Of a DNA stretch of 64,000 bases, positions 25,413-33,918 are shown in pieces. The notes below the pieces were generated by a model, which had not been told where the DNA came from, did no database searches, and saw nothing but the letters and a program-made list of their open reading frames with translations. Each line of letters begins with the position of its first letter. Positions within the stretch are counted from its first letter, which is position 1. The position numbers and the translations under genes are program-made. Source of the DNA: JAEULH01 sp034382075 (GTDB taxonomy: Bacteria; Pseudomonadota; Alphaproteobacteria; Rhodospirillales; Defluviicoccaceae); contig JAXMOZ010000001.1 in the NCBI GenBank assembly GCA_034382075.1, forward strand, positions 85,121-149,120, given 5' to 3'.

Positions 25413-27086
25413 CTACGCCGCTTCGCCGCCTGGCGCCGGCTCCAACGCCGAGAGATCGCCCTCCGCCAGGCCCATCTCCCGCGCCTTCAGCACCCGGCGC
25501 ATGATCTTGCCGCTCTGCGTTTTCGGCAGCGACGCCGAGAAGGCGATCTCGCGCGGCGCGATCACCGCGCCCAGGCGGCGGCGGACGAAGCCGAGCAACT
25601 CGCGCCGCAGCGTCTCGTCGGCGACGAAGCCGTCGCGCACGCTGACGAAGGCCTTTACCGCCTCGCCGATCAGAGGATCCGGCCTGCCGATGACCCCGGC
25701 CTCGGCCACCGCCGGATGCTCCATCAATGCGCTCTCGATCTCGAAGGGGCCGATCCGGTGGCCGGCCGAGTGGATGACGTCGTCGACGCGGCCGACGAAC
25801 TGGAACCAGCCGCAGGCGTCGCGGCGGACGAGCTCGCCGCTCAGGTACCAGCCGCCGGCGAAGCACTTCCGGTAGGCGGCGTCGTTGCCGAGGTAGCCGC
25901 GGAACATCGACGGCCATCCGGGTCGCAGCGCAAGCTCGCCGTCCTCGCCCAGCGCGACCTCCCGGACGGCCTCGCCGGCGCGGCGGACCACCGCCGCCTC
26001 GACGCCCGGAAGCGCCCGGCCCATGGACCCGGGGCGGGCCTCCTCCCCCGCGGGATTGGCGATCATGATCGCCCCGGTCTCGCTCTGCCACCAGGTGTCG
26101 TGGATCGGTCGGCCCAACGCCTCACGCGACCAGAGGACGGCCGCGGAGTTCAGCGGCTCGCCGACGCTTGCGGCATGGCGCAACGCCGTGAGGTCGAAGC
26201 GGCGGGCGAGGTCTGTGCCCGCCTTCATCAACATGCGGATCGCGGTCGGCGCCGTGTACCAGACGCCGACCCGCTCGCGACTCAGGATCTGGTACCAGCG
26301 GCTGGGGTCGAAGTCGGCCTCGTCGACGATGCTGGCCGCGCCGCGGCTCAAGGGGGCCAGCAGGCCGTAAGAAATGCCGGTCACCCACCCGGGGTCGGCG
26401 GTGCACCAGTAGCTGTCGCCCGCATCGAGCCCGAGCGCCGTGCCGGCGGTGGCGTAGTGGGCGGCCAGAGCGTCGTGGACATGAAGCGCGCCCTTGGGCG
26501 CACCGGTGGTGCCGCTGGTGAAATGCAGCAGCGCCGGATCCTCGGGCGCCGTCTTGGGGATCGCAAAACGGGGCGAGGCGCCGGCGAGGCCCGCGGCGAA
26601 GTCGGTCTTCTCACCCGGCGCATCGACCAGGATGACGTGCGACAGCGCGGGCGGCAGCGGCCCCAGCGGCGCGATTCGCCGCTCGAACAGGGCCGGCGTG
26701 GTGATCAGCACCCGGGCGCGGCCCTGTTCCAGCCGCACACGGACCGGTTCGGGGCCGAAGCTCGCGAACAGCGCGGAGAAGACGAAGCGGCCCTTCAGGC
26801 AGCCGAGGGCGGCGATGTAGAGCGCCGGCACCCGGCCGAGCAGGGCGAACACGCTCTCGCCGGGCCGGATGCCGAGGCCGGCCAAAACGTTGGCGAAACG
26901 GCTGCTCAGCTCGCCGAGTTCGCCGTAGGTCAACTCCTGGGACGCGCCATCGCGCCGCAGGAAGCGAAAGGCCAGCCGGTCCCCGTCGCCGCGGGCAACG
27001 TGACGGTCGAGGCAGGCCTCGGCCATGTTCACGCCGCCGGCCGAGCCCGCGAACAGCGCGGCCCGCGCGGCCTGCCACGGGTTCAT
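25413..27086 (-). CDS. AMP-forming acyl-CoA synthetase, acetyl-CoA synthetase-like
   Basis: A 557-residue ANL-superfamily ligase. LLHFTSGTTGAPKGALHVHD is the P-loop motif A3, TWWQSETGAIMIANPAG the A5 motif, YLSGELVRRD the A7 region, and SLPKTQSGKIMRRVL the A10 motif with the catalytic lysine. The WWQSETG motif and the length match short acetyl-CoA synthetases (AcsA type). The reaction makes acyl-AMP then acyl-CoA. The A10 lysine in this context is the known target of Pat-type acetyltransferases, and a Pat-like gene lies divergently 78 bases away, which suggests post-translational control. Confidence 0.88.
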   Translation of the reverse strand: MNPWQAARAALFAGSAGGVNMAEACLDRHVARGDGDRLAFRFLRRDGASQELTYGELGELSSRFANVLAGLGIRPGESVFALLGRVPALYIAALGCLKGRFVFSALFASFGPEPVRVRLEQGRARVLITTPALFERRIAPLGPLPPALSHVILVDAPGEKTDFAAGLAGASPRFAIPKTAPEDPALLHFTSGTTGAPKGALHVHDALAAHYATAGTALGLDAGDSYWCTADPGWVTGISYGLLAPLSRGAASIVDEADFDPSRWYQILSRERVGVWYTAPTAIRMLMKAGTDLARRFDLTALRHAASVGEPLNSAAVLWSREALGRPIHDTWWQSETGAIMIANPAGEEARPGSMGRALPGVEAAVVRRAGEAVREVALGEDGELALRPGWPSMFRGYLGNDAAYRKCFAGGWYLSGELVRRDACGWFQFVGRVDDVIHSAGHRIGPFEIESALMEHPAVAEAGVIGRPDPLIGEAVKAFVSVRDGFVADETLRRELLGFVRRRLGAVIAPREIAFSASLPKTQSGKIMRRVLKAREMGLAEGDLSALEPAPGGEAA

Positions 27087-27163
27087 CTCTTTTCCCCGTT
27101 TGCGGATAGTGTTTTAATTGCACTCCCTCCCCCCGGCTTCAACCGCTGGATCAGCATCCCACC

Positions 27164-29842
27164 GTGAGCATCCGCAATCTCGAGTACCTGTTCAATCCGT
27201 CGTCCGTTGCCCTGATCGGGGCCAGCAAGCGATCCGGCTCCATCGGCGCCGTGGTCGCCCGGAACCTGTTCCACTCCGGCTTCCAGGGGCCGGTGATGCC
27301 GGTCAACCCCAACCACAAGGCCATCGAAGGCGTCCTGACCTATCCGGACGTGGCCTCGCTGCCGATGGCGCCGGACCTTGCCGTGATCGCCACGCCGCCG
27401 CCGGCGGTTCCAGGCCTGATCGCGGCTTTGGCCGCCCGGGGCACCAAGGCCGCGGTGGTCATTTCCGCGGGGTTCGGCGAAGGCGGCGACGCCGCCGGCC
27501 ACGCGCTGTCCAAGGAGATGCTGGCGGCGGCCAAGCCGGCGACGCTGCGCATCGTCGGCCCCAACTGCATCGGGGTGCTGGCGCCCCGCTCCGGGCTCAA
27601 CGCCAGCTTCGCCCACATCCAGCCGAAGGCCGGGCACCTCGCCTTCGTCGCCCAGTCCGGCGCCATCGTCACCACCGTGCTCGACTGGGCGACCGCGCGG
27701 TCCATCGGTTTTTCCCATTTCGCCTCCCTCGGCGACATGGCCGACGTCGACTTCGGCGACCTGCTCGACTACCTCGCCAACCAGATCGAAGTCCGCGGCA
27801 TCCTGCTCTACATCGAGGCGATTACCCACGCCCGGAAGTTCATGTCGGCGGCCCGCGCCGCTGCCAGGCTGAAGCCGGTGATCGTCATCAAGTCCGGCCG
27901 CTCGCCGGCGGCGGCCAAGGCGGTCGCCTCGCACACCGGGGCCATGGCCGGCAGCGACGCCGTCTACGACGCCGCCTTCCGCCGCGCCGGGATGCTCCGG
28001 GTGCACGACATCGGCGGCCTGTTCGGCGCGGTCGAAACCATGGGCCTGGGGCTGAAGGTAACGGGCGACAGGCTCGCCATCCTCACCAACGGTGGCGGCA
28101 TCGGGGTGATGGCCACCGACGCGCTGATGGATTACGGCGGCCAGTTGGCGGACCTCTCCGCCGAGACCATCGGCGCGCTGGACGCGGTCCTGCCGGCGAC
28201 CTGGTCGCGGAGCAACCCGGTCGACATCATCGGCGACGCGCCCGGCGAGCGTTACGCTGCGGCGCTGGAGGTGATGCTCCAGGACCCGAACGCGGACGCG
28301 ATCCTGGTGCTGAACTGCCCGACCGCCATCGCCTCGGGCAGCGACGCGGCGCGGGCGGTGATCGCCACCGTCGGCGGCAAGCGCCACTCGGTGCTGACGA
28401 GCTGGCTCGGCGAGGACGCGGCGGCGGAGGCGAGGCGGCTGTTCGCCGAGAACCACATCCCCACGTACTTCACGCCCGAGCGCGCCGTGCGCGCCTTCAT
28501 CGACATCGTCAACTATCGCCGCAACCAGGCGGCGCTCACCGAGACGCCGCCGTCGATCCCGGAAGACTTCGTGCCCGACACGGCGGCGGCGCGGCAGGTC
28601 ATCGTCGAGGCCCTGGCCGACGGCCGGGAGTGGCTGAGCGAGGTCGAGGCCAAGGCGGTGCTGGAAGCCTACGCCGTCCCGGTTGTGCCGACCCGCGCGG
28701 TTCCCGATCCGGCCGCGGCGGCGGCAATGGCCGAGAAGCTCGGCTTTCCCGCGGCGTTGAAGATCCTGTCGAAGGAGATCACCCACAAGTCGGACGTGGG
28801 CGGCGTCGCGCTCGATCTGCCGACTGCGAACGCCGTTCGCGCTGCGGCCGAGGCGATGCTGGAGCGCATCGCCGAGCGTATCGGTCCGGTGGCAATCGAA
28901 GGTTTCGCCATCCAGCCGATGATCCAGCGGCCCAACGCCTTCGAGCTGATCGTCGGCGCCAGCGAGGACCCGCAGTTCGGCCCGGTGGTGCTGTTCGGCC
29001 AGGGCGGGACCGCAGCCGAGATCCTGGACGACACCGCCCTGGCGCTGCCGCCGCTCAACATGCACCTCGCCCGCGAGGCCATCGCCCGGACCAACGTCTA
29101 CAAGCTGCTGCTCGGCTTCCGTGGCCGCCCTCGGGCCGCCCTCGACGACGTCGCCCTGACCCTGATCAAGATCTCGCAGCTCGTCATCGACTTCGCCGAG
29201 ATCGTCGAGCTCGACATCAACCCGCTGCTCGCCGACGCAAAGGGCGTCATCGCCCTCGACGCCCGGATCCGCGTGCGTCATGCGAGCGGCGCACCGGCAA
29301 AGAGGCTTGCCATCCGACCGTACCCGAAGGAACTGGAAGAGGAACTCATCCTTCCCGACGGGCGGACGTTCTTCCTCCGCCCGGTCAGGCCCGAGGACGA
29401 GCCCGCCTTCCAGCGGCTGTTCGCCCGGCTCTCGCCCGAGGACATCCGCATGCGCTTCTTCGCGCCGAAGAAGGCGCTGACCCACCCTTTGGCCGCGCGC
29501 CTTACCCAGATCGACTACGACCGGGAGATGGCGTTGGTGCTTGCCGAGGCCGGCGTTCCGGGGAAGAGCGAGGTCTACGGCGCCGTCCACCTCTCCGCCG
29601 ATCCCGACGGCGAGGCGGCCGAGTACGCGATCATGCTCCGCAGCGACCTGGTGGGCCTCGGCCTGGGTCCGCTGCTCATGCGCCGGATCATCGATTACGC
29701 CCGCAACCGCGGCATCAAGGAGATCTTCGGCGACGTGCTGCGGGAGAACCGGCCGATGCTGAAGGTGTGCGAGCTGTTCCGCTTCACCCGGACGACCAAG
29801 ACCGACGAGCCCGGGGTGGTCGAGGTGCGGCTGCCGCTGTGA
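27164..29842 (+). CDS. pat: Pat-type NDP-forming acyl-CoA ligase/GNAT acetyltransferase
   Basis: An 892-residue protein. Residues about 1-460 are the CoA-binding and ligase parts of ADP-forming acyl-CoA synthetases (VALIGASKRSGSIG, VGPNCIGVLAP, VAQSGAIVTTV). Residues about 490-700 are an ATP-grasp domain (ALKILSKEITHKSDVGGVAL, FGQGGTAAEILDD). Residues about 725-892 are a GNAT domain (LRPVRPEDEPAFQRL, LVGLGLGPLLMRRII). This layout is that of Pat, which acetylates and inactivates acetyl-CoA synthetase. Unusually, His257 in ASHTGAMAGSD, the phosphohistidine position of true ligases, is kept, whereas well-studied Pat enzymes lack it. Start is GTG. The symbol is by architecture only. Confidence 0.85.
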   Translation: MSIRNLEYLFNPSSVALIGASKRSGSIGAVVARNLFHSGFQGPVMPVNPNHKAIEGVLTYPDVASLPMAPDLAVIATPPPAVPGLIAALAARGTKAAVVISAGFGEGGDAAGHALSKEMLAAAKPATLRIVGPNCIGVLAPRSGLNASFAHIQPKAGHLAFVAQSGAIVTTVLDWATARSIGFSHFASLGDMADVDFGDLLDYLANQIEVRGILLYIEAITHARKFMSAARAAARLKPVIVIKSGRSPAAAKAVASHTGAMAGSDAVYDAAFRRAGMLRVHDIGGLFGAVETMGLGLKVTGDRLAILTNGGGIGVMATDALMDYGGQLADLSAETIGALDAVLPATWSRSNPVDIIGDAPGERYAAALEVMLQDPNADAILVLNCPTAIASGSDAARAVIATVGGKRHSVLTSWLGEDAAAEARRLFAENHIPTYFTPERAVRAFIDIVNYRRNQAALTETPPSIPEDFVPDTAAARQVIVEALADGREWLSEVEAKAVLEAYAVPVVPTRAVPDPAAAAAMAEKLGFPAALKILSKEITHKSDVGGVALDLPTANAVRAAAEAMLERIAERIGPVAIEGFAIQPMIQRPNAFELIVGASEDPQFGPVVLFGQGGTAAEILDDTALALPPLNMHLAREAIARTNVYKLLLGFRGRPRAALDDVALTLIKISQLVIDFAEIVELDINPLLADAKGVIALDARIRVRHASGAPAKRLAIRPYPKELEEELILPDGRTFFLRPVRPEDEPAFQRLFARLSPEDIRMRFFAPKKALTHPLAARLTQIDYDREMALVLAEAGVPGKSEVYGAVHLSADPDGEAAEYAIMLRSDLVGLGLGPLLMRRIIDYARNRGIKEIFGDVLRENRPMLKVCELFRFTRTTKTDEPGVVEVRLPL

Positions 29843-29863
29843 TTGCCGGAGGCGGAGCCGACC

Positions 29864-30076
29864 TCAGTCGCCGGGCATGAGGTCCACCGCCTTCAGCCCG
29901 CGCGGCTGCTGAAGCGCGGTGAAGCGGATCCGCTGGCCCTCGTTCAGCATCCCCATCCCGGAGCGTTCGACCTCGGTGATGTGAACGAACGCGTCCCCGT
30001 TTCCGTCCCCGTCGTCCGGGCAAATGAAACCGTAGCCCTTGGTGGCGTTGAACCACTTGACCGTGCCGTTGGCCAT
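29864..30076 (-). CDS. Cold-shock domain protein
   Basis: A 70-residue single cold-shock domain. NGTVKWFNATKGYGFICPDD holds RNP1 (KGYGFI) and DAFVHITEVERSG holds RNP2 (FVHI). It should bind single-stranded RNA and DNA as an RNA chaperone. The ATG at 30076 is where similarity begins; about 165 bases separate it from the divergent GIY-YIG gene, room for a long 5' leader as in cspA-type genes, though I cannot define one. It converges with the Pat-like gene with a gap of 21 bases. Confidence 0.93.
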   Translation of the reverse strand: MANGTVKWFNATKGYGFICPDDGDGNGDAFVHITEVERSGMGMLNEGQRIRFTALQQPRGLKAVDLMPGD

Positions 30077-30241
30077 GTTGCGTCCTCGTTCGTCGGCGTC
30101 CTGGCAAGACTTTGCAGGGGAGTTGAGAAGACTCCCGCCGCTCGGGTCAACCGGTTCCTTCATGAAAATCCCGTGACAGGGCGGCGGCTCTCCGTGGAGA
30201 GGTCATGGCAGCCGGCCTCGTGGCCTGGCAAGGCTTCCAGA

Positions 30242-30562
30242 ATGCAAGCACTGCCCGACACCGTGAAACAGTCCAATAAGCGCCCCGCGGTCTACATCAT
30301 GGCGAGCGGACGAAACGGAACGATTTACACCGGCGTGACGTCAGATCTTGTCCGGCGTGTTCATCAACATCGGGACGGGTTGGTGGCAGGATTCGCCCGG
30401 CGATACAGATGCCATTTCCTCGTCTACTTCGAGATGAACGAAGATATGCTTTGCGCGATAGCGCGCGAGAAACAGATCAAGGCCGGCACCCGAAACAGAA
30501 AGCTGGCGTTGATCGAAAGCATGAACCCGAACTGGACCGATCTCTATGGACACATCGTCTAG
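30242..30562 (+). CDS. GIY-YIG nuclease-superfamily protein
   Basis: A 106-residue protein with a single GIY-YIG domain: VYIMASGRNGTIYTGVTSDL carries the two tyrosine strands, RRVHQH the catalytic arginine region, and EKQIKAGTRNRKLALIE the late conserved helix. These small stand-alone proteins are common in bacteria and their substrate is usually unknown. Lower GC than its surroundings and dispersed repeats just downstream suggest horizontal mobility. ATG at 30242 is supported by AAGG a few bases upstream. Confidence 0.88.
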   Translation: MQALPDTVKQSNKRPAVYIMASGRNGTIYTGVTSDLVRRVHQHRDGLVAGFARRYRCHFLVYFEMNEDMLCAIAREKQIKAGTRNRKLALIESMNPNWTDLYGHIV

Positions 30563-30581
30563 ATTCCATCTTGTTTTGTCC

Positions 30582-31012
30582 TCATCGCGAGCCGCGCAGC
30601 GGCGTGGCGATCCAGGATAATTCCTGGATTGCTTCGTCGGCTTCGCCTCCTCGCAATGACGATCTTTTTTTATGATCTCGATCGCGAAACATGAACAGAG
30701 AAAGCGAAAACCGGGATATTGTTTAGTTACGTGCCAGCGTTACCACATATCGTCATCGCGAGCCGCGCAGCGGCGTGGCGATCCAGAGAAATACTTCCCG
30801 GATTGCTTCGTCGGCTTCGCCTCCTCGCAATGACGATCTTTTTTTGTGATCTCGATCGCGAAACATGAACAGAGAAAGCGAAACCGGGATATTGTTTAGT
30901 TGCGTGCCAGCGGCACCACACATCGTCATCGCGAGCCGCGCAGCGGCGTGGCGATCCAGAGAAATGCTTCCTGGATTGCTTCGTCGTCTTCGCCTCCTCG
31001 CAACGACGATCC
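30582..31012. repeat. Three tandem copies of a dispersed repeat, about 172-bp period
   Basis: The stretch TCATCGCGAGCCGCGCAGCG begins at 30582, 30753 and 30926, each followed by GTGGCGATCCAG and, about 50 bases on, GGATTGCTTCGTCG and CGCCTCCTCGCAA.GACGA. Between copies lie almost identical 85-base spacers with an AT-rich T-tract and ATGAACAGAGAAAGCGAAA. So a whole repeat-plus-spacer unit was duplicated. The fourth copy in the window is at 19632-19728, inverted. The stretch 30563-31020 holds no gene. Confidence 0.85.
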
Positions 31013-31020
31013 TATTGGCC

Positions 31021-32247
31021 TCAGAGCACCTGCTCCGCTCGCAGCGCCGCGAGGTGGTCGGCGGCGAGGCCGAGCCACTCCTCCAGCACTTCGTCGGTGT
31101 GCTGGCCGAGGAGCGGCGGCGGCCGCCGGTAGCCGACCGGCGAGGCCGACAGCTTCAGCGGATTGCCGATCAGCTCGACGCTGCCGGCGTGCGCAAGGGG
31201 ATGCGGCATCGCGATTCGCATGCCGCGGGCGAGCACCCGCGCATCGGCGAACACCTGGCCGATATCGTTGACCGGGCCGCAGGGCACGCCGGCAACCGTG
31301 AGCGTCTCGAGCCAGTGGGCGCGTGGCTTCGCCCGGACCAGCGCTTCCAGGATCGGCACCAGCGTGTCGCGGCTGCGCACCCGGGCGGCGTTGGTGGCGT
31401 AGTCCGGGTCTTCCGCCAGGGCCGGCATGGCGAGGCAGCCGGCGAACCTGCGGAACTGGCCGTCGTTGCCGACGGCGATGATCACGTAGCCGTCGGAGGC
31501 GGCGAACACCTGGTAGGGGACGATGTTGGGATGGGCATTACCGAGCCGGCCCGGCGGCTTTCCCGAAACCAGATGGTTCATCCCCTGGTTCACCAGCCAG
31601 GCGACCTGGGTGTCGAGGAGGCCGAGGTCGATGTGCTGGCCCTGCCCGGTCTCCTCGCGGTGGCGGAGCGCGGCCAGGATAGCGACCGCGGCGTAGAGGC
31701 CGCAGACCACGTCGGCAACGGCGACCCCCACCTTCATCGGCTCGCCGTGCGGATCGCCGGTGATGCTCATCACCCCGCCCATCCCCTGGACCAGGAAGTC
31801 GTAGCCGGGCTGTGCCGCGCACGGGCCGGTCTGGCCGAAGCCGGAGATCGAGCAATAGACGAGGCGGGGGAGGGAGGGACCGAGGTCGGCGTAGGCGAGG
31901 CCAAAGCGGGCCATGTCGCCGACCTTGAAATTCTCGATCAACACGTCGGCGCGGGTGGCGAGGTCGCGCACCAGCGCCTGTCCTTCCTTCTTACCGAGGT
32001 CGATGGTCAATGAGCGCTTGTTGCGGTTGCAGCTCAGGAAATAGGCGCTTTCGCTGCTGTCTTGCCCGTTCGCGCCCTTCAGATAGGGCGGGCCCCAGGC
32101 GCGGGTGTCGTCGCCCGAGCCCGGCCGTTCGACCTTGACCACGTCCGCGCCCAGGTCGCCGAGCAGCTGGGTCGCCACCGGCCCGGCCAGCACCCGGCTG
32201 AGGTCGAGGACCCTGAGACCTGCGAGCGGGCCTTGCGCTTGCGTCAT
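31021..32247 (-). CDS. CaiB/BaiF (family III) CoA transferase
   Basis: A 408-residue family III CoA transferase. PLAGLRVLDLSRVLAGPVAT and GADVVKVERPGSGDDTR form the N-terminal signature; the likely nucleophilic aspartate is in GQHIDLGLLDTQ. The enzyme moves CoA between organic acids; the exact pair cannot be told (formyl/oxalyl, succinyl/malyl or a dicarboxylate such as itaconate or mesaconate are all possible). It is divergent from an MFS transporter gene with 117 bases between, which may import a related acid. ATG at 32247 is where the conserved N terminus starts. Confidence 0.88.
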   Translation of the reverse strand: MTQAQGPLAGLRVLDLSRVLAGPVATQLLGDLGADVVKVERPGSGDDTRAWGPPYLKGANGQDSSESAYFLSCNRNKRSLTIDLGKKEGQALVRDLATRADVLIENFKVGDMARFGLAYADLGPSLPRLVYCSISGFGQTGPCAAQPGYDFLVQGMGGVMSITGDPHGEPMKVGVAVADVVCGLYAAVAILAALRHREETGQGQHIDLGLLDTQVAWLVNQGMNHLVSGKPPGRLGNAHPNIVPYQVFAASDGYVIIAVGNDGQFRRFAGCLAMPALAEDPDYATNAARVRSRDTLVPILEALVRAKPRAHWLETLTVAGVPCGPVNDIGQVFADARVLARGMRIAMPHPLAHAGSVELIGNPLKLSASPVGYRRPPPLLGQHTDEVLEEWLGLAADHLAALRAEQVL

Positions 32248-32364
32248 CGGTTGCTCCGGCGCGTCTCGATTGGGCCGGGAGCACCCGCGCCCCGGCGGCG
32301 GCAGCATTGGCGTCAGGTCCTGCCTCGGCAACCGAAAACGAGCTCCAGGGGCCGAGGCTCGCGG

Positions 32365-33630
32365 ATGAAGCGGCTGGCACTCACCTTCTGGAACCTGCTC
32401 GCCGGCACGTTCTTCCTGCTCATCGGCATCGGCCTGCTCGGCACGCTGGTGCCGCTGCGGCTCAACGACGCCGGCTCGTCCAGCCTGATGATCGGCCTCG
32501 TCGGCGGCGCCTACTTCGTCGGCCTCATCGTCGGCACGCGGTATTGCGACCGGGCCATCGGCGCCGTCGGCCACATCCGCGCCTTCGCCGGCTTCGCCTC
32601 GATCCTGTCGGCGGCTACGCTGGCGTTCCCCCTCCTTGCCTCGGCGCTGCCGTGGGCCGGCTTGCGCTTCGTCAATGGCGTCTGTCTCGCCGGGCTGTTC
32701 ACCTGCGTCGAAAGCTGGCTCAACGCCCAGGCCAGCAACGAGCTCCGCGGCCGCATCCTCTCGCTCTACATGATCGCGCTTTATCTCGGCCAGGGTGTCG
32801 GGCAGATGCTGCTGCCGCTTCCAGATCCGTCCGGCATGGCCCTGTTCATGCTCTGCGCCGCGTTCGTCTCGCTCTCGGTGGTGCCGGTGGCGATGACGCG
32901 GATCTCGGCGCCGCCCCCCGGCGCCTGGGCCCGGCTCGGCCTGCGCCGCCTCTACGCGCTCTCGCCGCTGGGCGCGGCCGGGGCGATCTCCTCCGGCCTG
33001 ATCCTCGGGGCGTTCTACGCGCTCGGCCCCATCTACGCCCGCCACCTCGGCTTCGGCGTCGACGAAACGGCGCAGTTCATGGGCCTCGTCATTATCGGCG
33101 GGCTGATCCTGCAGTGGCCGGTGGGCCGGCTGTCCGACCGCTACGACCGCCGGCACGCACTGGTCGCCGTCGCCCTGGCGCTGATGGCGGTGAGCATCGC
33201 CCTGGTCTCCGCCGGCCTGTGGTCCGCCCGCGCCGCCCTGGTGCTGGCGCCGGTGCTGGGCGCGGTGGTGTTCACCCTCTATCCCCTGAGCGTCGCCCAC
33301 GCCAACGACCGGCTGGAGCCGACGCAGATCGTCGCCGCCAGCGCGGCGCTGATTACCGCGTACGGCGTCGGCGCCGCCTTCGGCCCCCTCGCCGCCGCGG
33401 TGTTGATGGAGGCCATGGGGCCTTCCGGCCTCTTCACCTTCACCGGGGCGTGCGCCGCCGCCACCGCGATCTTCGCCGTCTGGCGCATGCGCCGCCGCGG
33501 CCCGGTGCCGGCGGAAGAGCAGGTGCGGTTCCTGCCGCTGCCGCGAACGACGCCGGTCGCGGCCGGCCTCGACCCGCGCGCCGGAGCCCATCCGCCGGCG
33601 GGCGGCAGCGAGGCTTCCGCCATGCCGTAG
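32365..33630 (+). CDS. MFS transporter, YcaD-like
   Basis: A 421-residue inner-membrane transporter with 12 predicted helices. Motif A-like stretches are seen after TM2 (GTRYCDRAIGAVGHIRAF) and in the second half (GRLSDRYDRRHAL). The conserved VESWLNAQASNELRGR between TM4 and TM5 is a signature of the YcaD-type MFS subgroup. Substrate is not predictable. The last about 35 residues are a proline-rich cytoplasmic tail. It is divergent from the CoA transferase gene. Confidence 0.85.
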   Translation: MKRLALTFWNLLAGTFFLLIGIGLLGTLVPLRLNDAGSSSLMIGLVGGAYFVGLIVGTRYCDRAIGAVGHIRAFAGFASILSAATLAFPLLASALPWAGLRFVNGVCLAGLFTCVESWLNAQASNELRGRILSLYMIALYLGQGVGQMLLPLPDPSGMALFMLCAAFVSLSVVPVAMTRISAPPPGAWARLGLRRLYALSPLGAAGAISSGLILGAFYALGPIYARHLGFGVDETAQFMGLVIIGGLILQWPVGRLSDRYDRRHALVAVALALMAVSIALVSAGLWSARAALVLAPVLGAVVFTLYPLSVAHANDRLEPTQIVAASAALITAYGVGAAFGPLAAAVLMEAMGPSGLFTFTGACAAATAIFAVWRMRRRGPVPAEEQVRFLPLPRTTPVAAGLDPRAGAHPPAGGSEASAMP

Positions 33631-33918
33631 GGCCGGATCCGGATATGCGGGCACTGCATGGCCCTCCCTGGGCCCAGGTTTTGCTTTGACAGCCGCGCGA
33701 CCTGCGACCTATTTTCGGCCGGCTCAACGGGGGCCGCAGGCTGGCGACGACGCGAACCACAAAAGCAACCGCGTCAAACGGAATTCTTGGTTGAGAGTTG
33801 CGCGGTCGCGTCCGGCAGTCGCGTTTCATGACGCGCAGACGGGTCCGGCGGCGCCGGCACGGGTGACGTTGAGCGTCGAGCTCCCGCTCGTGTGCACGCA
33901 ACAGGGATGGGAACGCAG

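Noticed and set aside
27083..29590. An 835-residue minus-strand frame opposite the Pat-like gene
   Set aside because: Antisense shadow of a well-supported gene; composition is Arg/Gly/Asp-rich without domains.
30582..31012. Possible CRISPR array or tRNA cluster
   Set aside because: Only three long copies with conserved spacers; no cloverleaf structure; matches a dispersed repeat seen elsewhere in the window.
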